From assembly GCA_028698695.1 (NCBI GenBank), contig JAQVWB010000004.1:1-26355 (forward strand): a stretch of 26,355 nt of DNA. Reading direction: 5' to 3'. Made by a program: the position numbers and the translations under genes. Below, in pieces: positions 22,363 through 26,355 of the stretch (positions are counted from its first letter, which is position 1; every line of letters starts with the position of its first letter). The notes beneath the pieces are model-generated. The model did no database searches and was not told where the DNA came from. It saw nothing but the letters and a program-made list of their open reading frames with translations. This DNA is from Syntrophomonadaceae bacterium. Lineage in GTDB: Bacteria; Bacillota; Syntrophomonadia; Syntrophomonadales; Syntrophomonadaceae.

Positions 22363-23185
22363 TTGCAGCTGTGAAAATCCGCTGGTACCACAGATAGTAG
22401 AGGTTATTAAAATAGTAGAAGAGACTCCGGATGTTAAAACCTTTTATGTACAAAAGGATAATGGGGTACCTTTTGATGTCATGCCTGGACAATTGGCGAT
22501 GGTATCGTTATTACCAACAGGCGAGGGAATGTTTTCAGTTTCCTGGCAGGAAGATGACCATCTGCAATTTGCCATTAAAAGAGTTGGGGTTATGACTGAT
22601 GAATTGCATACTATTGATGTTGGTCAGCGATTGGGAGTAAGAGGTCCTTATGGAAATGGATTTCCGGTAGAAAAATGCAAAGGCCGGGACATGCTGTTTA
22701 TTGGCGGAGGAATAGGTCTGGCACCATTACGCTCCTTTATAAAATATTGTTTCAAACATCGTGAGGATTACGGCAAAATTACGATAATTTATGGCAGCCG
22801 CAGTTACGATGATTTGTGTTTTAAAGAAGAACTGTTCGAAAAATGGCCTCAGGAAAAAGATACCCAGGTTTATGTAACCATAGATAATGCTGAAGAAAAA
22901 TGGGATGGACATGTGGGTTATGTGCCTGCCTATCTGGAGGAACTTAATCCTGATCCACAGAACACGATAGCAGTTACCTGCGGACCACCGATAATGATTA
23001 AGTTTGTCCTGCAAGCTCTCGAGAAGATGCGATTCAGTGATGAACAGGTTATTACTACCCTGGAAATGCGCATGAAATGCGGCATTGGCAAATGTGGACG
23101 CTGTAATATAGGCAGTGAGTACATCTGTCTGGACGGTCCGGTCTTTGATCTGGCTCAATTGAGAAAACTGCCGCCTGAATGGTAA
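22355..23185 (+). CDS. floxA: FloxA-type FAD/NAD(P)H oxidoreductase subunit (AsrB/HydG-like)
   Basis: A 276-residue ferredoxin-NADP reductase fold. There is an FAD-binding beta barrel (residues 10-105; PGQLAMVSL, MFSVSWQE, GVRGPYGNGFPV), an NAD(P) domain starting LFIGGGIGLAPLRSFIKYC (114-132), and the ending TCGPPIMIKFVLQAL. The C-terminal cluster motif C242-x4-C247-x2-C250-x7-C258 (CGIGKCGRC...YIC) is that of the [2Fe-2S] site in dihydroorotate dehydrogenase electron-transfer and AsrB proteins. It is the NAD(P)H-reacting entry or exit of the complex; by family NADH is more likely. GTG 22355 with AAGGAGGCGG upstream, overlapping floxB by 8 bp. It is the last gene of the operon, followed by a strong terminator. 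Confidence 0.9.
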   Translation: MSNCSCENPLVPQIVEVIKIVEETPDVKTFYVQKDNGVPFDVMPGQLAMVSLLPTGEGMFSVSWQEDDHLQFAIKRVGVMTDELHTIDVGQRLGVRGPYGNGFPVEKCKGRDMLFIGGGIGLAPLRSFIKYCFKHREDYGKITIIYGSRSYDDLCFKEELFEKWPQEKDTQVYVTIDNAEEKWDGHVGYVPAYLEELNPDPQNTIAVTCGPPIMIKFVLQALEKMRFSDEQVITTLEMRMKCGIGKCGRCNIGSEYICLDGPVFDLAQLRKLPPEW

Positions 23186-23206
23186 ACTAATAATAATGAT
23201 AAGCTG

Positions 23207-23243
23207 GCACCTGGGCATTGATACTATTACCCGGGTGCTTTTT
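23207..23243 (+). terminator. Intrinsic terminator of the hdr-flox operon
   Basis: GCACCTGGG (23207-23215) pairs with CCCGGGTGC (23230-23238), nine pairs including one G-U, with a 14-nt loop, followed by five Ts. It lies 22 bp after the floxA stop. Confidence 0.9.
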
Positions 23244-23255
23244 GCTGTATTTATA

Positions 23256-23440
23256 TCAGTTCATGAGTTTACAGATGTTATTGGTAAAGTCCATGGGGTC
23301 TTGCAAAGGTAATCCTTCTATAAGTAGAGCCTGATTATATATATGCCAAATTTTAATCGGCGGCCAAAGCTCTGGTAAAAGGCTTTATATTTTTCTCGAG
23401 CTGTTTGCAAAAGCTGAAGTAATTCACTGTTGATTCCAAC
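23256..23440 (-). pseudogene. htpG: htpG (Hsp90) remnant with internal deletion and frameshift
   Basis: On the minus strand one frame reads SELLQLLQTAREKYKAFYQS then FGRRLKFGIY (complement of about 23431 down to 23345). This matches the Hsp90 middle-domain segment 'REKYxxFyxxFGRxLKFGiy'. The text then shifts frame and continues IYNQALLIEGLPLQDPMDF, TNNICKLMN and TGA (23258-23256), which resembles the extreme C-terminus of HtpG proteins. About 200 residues that normally separate these segments are absent. The join falls in CATATATATAAT, so slippage or microhomology between ATAT repeats could have made the deletion. An in-frame TAA (complement of 23441-23443) bounds the remnant. Only about 185 bp survive, so it is certainly non-functional as a chaperone. 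Confidence 0.7.
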
Positions 23441-23472
23441 TTAAACCATACTGAAAAAATTTCCTCTCCGGT

Positions 23473-23500
23473 TTGACAATTGCCTTATTAACTATACAAT
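23473..23500 (+). promoter_or_regulatory. Sigma-A promoter of the aminotransferase-reductase gene
   Basis: TTGACA (23473-23478), a 16-nt spacer and TACAAT (23495-23500) form the best -35/-10 pair in the window. Transcription should start near 23507, about 50 nt before the ATG. Confidence 0.75.
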
Positions 23501-23518
23501 ATATGTAGCCTGCAAAGA

Positions 23519-23534
23519 TGCACAAAGTTGTGCA
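23519..23534. promoter_or_regulatory. Palindrome TGCACAA-AG-TTGTGCA just after the promoter
   Basis: A perfect 7-bp inverted repeat with a 2-base centre at about +12 to +27 of the predicted transcript. Its position between promoter and RBS (GGGAGG, 23546-23551) suits a repressor operator. As RNA the 2-nt loop is too tight for a full hairpin, so DNA binding is more likely. Regulator unknown. Confidence 0.5.
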
Positions 23535-23556
23535 CAAAAACATTTGGGAGGTTTCT

Positions 23557-26235
23557 ATGTTATCTATTCGCACGGACCTGTTAAATCCAACTCTGGCTAA
23601 AGTGTTAAAAACTTTTAAGCTTGATAAAACTTTTGTGCGCGGGGAAGGAAACTACTTGTTTGATGCCCAGGGGAATAAATACCTGGATTTTATTGCCCAG
23701 TATGGCGCAGTTCCATTTGGATATAATCCTGATTTTGTATGGGAAGCATTGGAACGCGTGAAATATGAACAGATTCCCAGTCTGGTTCAACCATCATTAC
23801 CGCATGAAGCTTTAAAATTGGCTAATAGATTAGCTGAATTAACCCCCGGGGATATTTGTTTTGCAACATTTTGTCAAAGTGGTGCTGAGGCAGTAGAGGC
23901 CGCCATTAAACTGGCCCGGTCTGCTACTGGTAAACGAACTATTATTTCCGCCATCAAAAGTTTCCATGGAAAAACGTTAGGAGCATTGTCTGCTACCGGA
24001 AGGGAAGTTTATCAAACTCCTTTTGGAGCGCCTGCACCCGGGTTTGCTTATGTACCTTTTAATGATGAGGATGCCTTGGCTGAACTATTGGCAACCAATA
24101 ATGATGTAGCTGCTTTTATAGTTGAGCCGGTCCAGGGAGAAGGCGGCATGATCCCAGCTCGACCTGGCTATCTGAAGGCGGTTCAGCAATTATGCAATCA
24201 ACATGGAGTAGTATTTATTGCCGATGAAATACAGACGGGTCTGGGGCGTACCGGGTATCTGTTTGCCTGTGAAGCTGAAGGGGTTGAACCGGATATAATG
24301 CTGCTGGCCAAGGCGCTGGGTGGTGGCATGCTTCCTCTGGGAGTATGTCTCAGTTCACCGCGTTTTTATAACGATGATTTCGGTTCGTTGCACAGCTCTA
24401 CTTTTGCTAATAATAATCTAACCTGCGCAGTAGGGAACGCTGTACTGGATCAGCTACTTAAAAATGATGGTCAGCTGATTAAACAGGTAAAATCCAAAGG
24501 TGAATATTTATTAAGTCAGGCTCAGCTTTTAGCCGGTAAATATCCGGAAGTTATTAAAGAGGTTAGGGGACAGGGCTTGATGGTGGGAATAGAGTTCCAT
24601 GATATGAATGATTGCGGCTCCTTTGATATGGCTTATCTGGTTGATCAGGGTGGTTTTACCGGTTTATTGGCCGGTTATTTGCTTAATGTTTATAATATCC
24701 GCCTGGCACCATTTTTAAACAATCCCATGACTCTAAGGCTGGAGCCACCGCTTACTATTACTGATGATGAAATTGATTATGTTATGAGCGCCCTTTATTC
24801 TATATGTGAGATATTAAAAATGAAAGATTATGCTTTGTTATATGCATTTCTCACAGGAGATAATTCCAAACCGGAAAACATAATTGATTGGCGCTCCGCC
24901 AGCCGAAAAATAAAACCCTCCCGCTTGGAAACAGGAGAAGAAGCTACGGAAAGATTTGCCTTTATAATTCATTATCCGGCACCGGAAGATGTAGTTGCCA
25001 ACAATCCTTCATTTAGCCGGTTCAATCGACAACAGCTGTATCAGTTTCTGCAGTGGCAAAGTCTGACCAGCGAGCCCGGAATTGTATGCCATATGCCGGC
25101 ACTAAAATCAGCAGCAGGTAAGATAGCTGAGGGCTGGTTAATTGGGGTACCGTTTGGGGCCAGGGAAATTATGTCATTACCCCGCGAGCAAGTAGTAGAT
25201 GTAATCCGCAAAGCCGTTGAAATGGGGAAGGAACTGGGGGCCAAAATCGTTGGTCTGGGTGCTTTGACTTCCGTAGTAACCCGTGGAGGCAGATCAGTTA
25301 CCGGGAAAGATGTGGCTATAACCAGTGGAAACAGCTTTACAACGCTTATGGCTATGGAAGCTTTATTTGAGGGTGCCAAAAGAATGCGCGTAAATCTGGA
25401 AACAGCCAGAGGAGCTGTGGTAGGTGCAACCGGGTCAATAGGCAGAGCCTGCGCATTAATCCTGTCTGAACAGGTTAGTTTCATAACCTTGTTGGGTAAT
25501 CCCCAGCATGTGGTAAGCAGCAGAAACCGATTAGGTTCTTTAAGTGACGATTTATTCACCTATGCCCGTAAACGAATGCAAGATGGAAAAACTACCGGCT
25601 TAGCCGGTTGGCTGAACAAGACCATTCGACTGTTGGAGAATAATAGTTCTGAATACAACCTGCAACTATTGGATAAATACAGGTCCGGTAATGATTTGTC
25701 CGCCCAATTGGTGGAGGAAATCTGCACCAGTCTGAATATACCTTTCCCACTGGAGACCAGTTTGGATAGTGATTATACCTTGCCGCGCTGTGAATTGATT
25801 GTAGCTGCCAGTAATGCACCGGAATACTTGGTTTTTAAGCATCATCTATCGCCGGGCAGTGTGGTCTGTGATGTAGCACGTCCAGCTGATGTTGCTCCGG
25901 AAGTATATCAGCAAAGAGATGATGTACTGGTATTGGAAGGTGGTTTGGTTCAATATCCGGATAATATTGCCTTTGGACCCAATCTGGGTTACCGTGAAGG
26001 TGTCAGCCTGGCCTGTCTGTCTGAAACTGTGTTACTGGCACTGGAGAGTGATTACCAGGATTACAGTATAGGAACAAAATTACCTCTGGAAACGGTAGCC
26101 TATTTAAGAAAACTAGGAGAAAAACATGGTTTGAGGCTGGCGGGATTAGTTACTGGAGGAAAGGAAATAACTGACGAAGAAATAGAAAAAATATATTCCA
26201 ATTCCATTGCTTTAAAAAAAGCAGATAGTTTATAA
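23557..26235 (+). CDS. Fusion: class III PLP aminotransferase + acyl-ACP reductase (AAR)-like domain
   Basis: The frame opens at 23518, but ATG 23557 (GGGAGG at 23546-23551) is the start, giving 892 residues. Residues 1-430 are a class III aminotransferase: CQSGAEAVEAAIKLAR (106-121), FHGKTLGAL (137-145), VEPVQGEGG (189-197), DEIQTGLGRTG (223-233, Asp223 to the PLP nitrogen) and LLAKALGGG with Schiff-base Lys252. Residues 450-892 resemble cyanobacterial long-chain acyl-ACP reductase: GLGALTSVVTRGG, TSGNSFTTLMAMEAL, Rossmann GATGSIG (623-629), VLEGGLVQYPDNI, and LACLSETVLLALE, whose Cys820 aligns with the thioester-forming Cys of AAR (FACFAEAM). The expected chemistry is acyl-ACP/CoA to aldehyde with NAD(P)H, then aldehyde to amine, or the reverse. 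Amine donor and chain length are unknown. It appears as a single gene behind its own promoter. Confidence 0.88.
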   Translation: MLSIRTDLLNPTLAKVLKTFKLDKTFVRGEGNYLFDAQGNKYLDFIAQYGAVPFGYNPDFVWEALERVKYEQIPSLVQPSLPHEALKLANRLAELTPGDICFATFCQSGAEAVEAAIKLARSATGKRTIISAIKSFHGKTLGALSATGREVYQTPFGAPAPGFAYVPFNDEDALAELLATNNDVAAFIVEPVQGEGGMIPARPGYLKAVQQLCNQHGVVFIADEIQTGLGRTGYLFACEAEGVEPDIMLLAKALGGGMLPLGVCLSSPRFYNDDFGSLHSSTFANNNLTCAVGNAVLDQLLKNDGQLIKQVKSKGEYLLSQAQLLAGKYPEVIKEVRGQGLMVGIEFHDMNDCGSFDMAYLVDQGGFTGLLAGYLLNVYNIRLAPFLNNPMTLRLEPPLTITDDEIDYVMSALYSICEILKMKDYALLYAFLTGDNSKPENIIDWRSASRKIKPSRLETGEEATERFAFIIHYPAPEDVVANNPSFSRFNRQQLYQFLQWQSLTSEPGIVCHMPALKSAAGKIAEGWLIGVPFGAREIMSLPREQVVDVIRKAVEMGKELGAKIVGLGALTSVVTRGGRSVTGKDVAITSGNSFTTLMAMEALFEGAKRMRVNLETARGAVVGATGSIGRACALILSEQVSFITLLGNPQHVVSSRNRLGSLSDDLFTYARKRMQDGKTTGLAGWLNKTIRLLENNSSEYNLQLLDKYRSGNDLSAQLVEEICTSLNIPFPLETSLDSDYTLPRCELIVAASNAPEYLVFKHHLSPGSVVCDVARPADVAPEVYQQRDDVLVLEGGLVQYPDNIAFGPNLGYREGVSLACLSETVLLALESDYQDYSIGTKLPLETVAYLRKLGEKHGLRLAGLVTGGKEITDEEIEKIYSNSIALKKADSL

Positions 26236-26355
26236 GTTTGGCTCTACTACGAACAAGGTTTTTGGCAGTCATCAAGTTAAAATGACATATTGAGATAATG
26301 ATGTTTAAAAAACCGTAATAGTAAAAGAGTCAAAAACTTGCCCAGACCGGCAAGA
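26236..26355. other. Downstream tail, no gene seen
   Basis: The last 120 bases contain no convincing ORF or terminator. The phrase GGCTCTACTACGAAC beginning near 26239 recalls the GGCTCT starts of some ISL3-type insertion-sequence ends, but no partner end or transposase is in view, so this is only a note. Confidence 0.3.

Noticed and set aside
22727..23218. 163-aa minus-strand ORF opposite floxA
   Set aside because: It is a shadow of a well-supported FloxA frame and has no family features.
25041..25559. 172-aa minus-strand ORF opposite the AAR-like domain
   Set aside because: It is antisense to conserved catalytic motifs of the fusion enzyme and has no RBS or recognisable motif.
26239..26355. 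Left end of an ISL3-type insertion sequence
   Set aside because: Only a short GGCTCT-like start is seen; no transposase, matching inverted repeat or target duplication is inside the window.

Overview
The window looks like a chromosomal segment of an anaerobic, low-to-mid GC Firmicute that oxidises acyl-CoAs. A syntrophic butyrate/fatty-acid oxidiser of the Syntrophomonadaceae type is the best guess. This is inferred from gene content: an acyl-CoA dehydrogenase next to an acetate/succinate-type transporter, a complete Hdr-Flox electron-bifurcation cluster, an anaerobic 2-enoate/2,4-dienoyl-CoA reductase-like enzyme, strong AGGAGG ribosome binding sites, and frequent GTG/TTG starts. No rRNA, tRNA, CRISPR array or intact transposase was seen.

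Layout. 1-1311: a glycine/alanine-rich protein possibly cut by the window edge, a small broken ORF, and a DUF4352-like lipoprotein, ending in a bidirectional terminator. 1519-4418: a SatP/GPR1-FUN34-YaaH transporter (-) divergent from a 610-aa acyl-CoA dehydrogenase (+). 4419-4964: a hairpin-rich spacer with two + strand terminators and one - strand terminator. 4965-5495: a MerR-type regulator with a coiled coil, convergent with a tightly coupled four-gene minus-strand operon (10912-5509) of three unrecognised, apparently helical proteins and an Hsp70/actin-fold ATPase that lacks the usual substrate-binding domain. 11032-12526: a CBS-pair protein, a YiiX/NlpC-P60-like peptidase and a small membrane protein. 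12501-12724: two nested inverted-repeat structures. 12791-15223: an OYE-type FMN/FeS/FAD reductase and a small HAD protein. 15372-15737: a small membrane protein. 15738-16224: a spacer with a REP-like hairpin, a terminator-like hairpin and a TGTGA-TCACA palindrome next to a TATAAT box.

16225-23185 is the central operon: hdrC-hdrB-hdrA-floxD(mvhD)-floxC-floxB-floxA. Two of these genes are each interrupted by one in-frame UGA where relatives have a cysteine: HdrA codon 195 and FloxD/MvhD codon 71. Each UGA is followed about 20-26 nt later by a hairpin with the layout of a bacterial SECIS; the hdrA one has the bulged U seen in the E. coli fdhF element. I read both as selenoproteins, not pseudogenes. 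Known Flox-Hdr chemistry is NAD(H) exchange at FloxA, electron transfer through FloxB/C/D to the bifurcating flavin of HdrA, and then to ferredoxin and to a disulfide/thiol at HdrB. This suits the redox problem of syntrophic acyl-CoA oxidation.

23256-23440 carries a frameshifted, internally deleted remnant of htpG (Hsp90) on the minus strand. 23557-26235 encodes an unusual 892-aa fusion: an N-terminal class III PLP aminotransferase and a C-terminal domain resembling cyanobacterial acyl-ACP reductase (AAR), with PLP lysine, Rossmann GATGSIG motif and AAR-type catalytic cysteine all visible. It suggests acyl thioester to aldehyde to amine chemistry in one chain.
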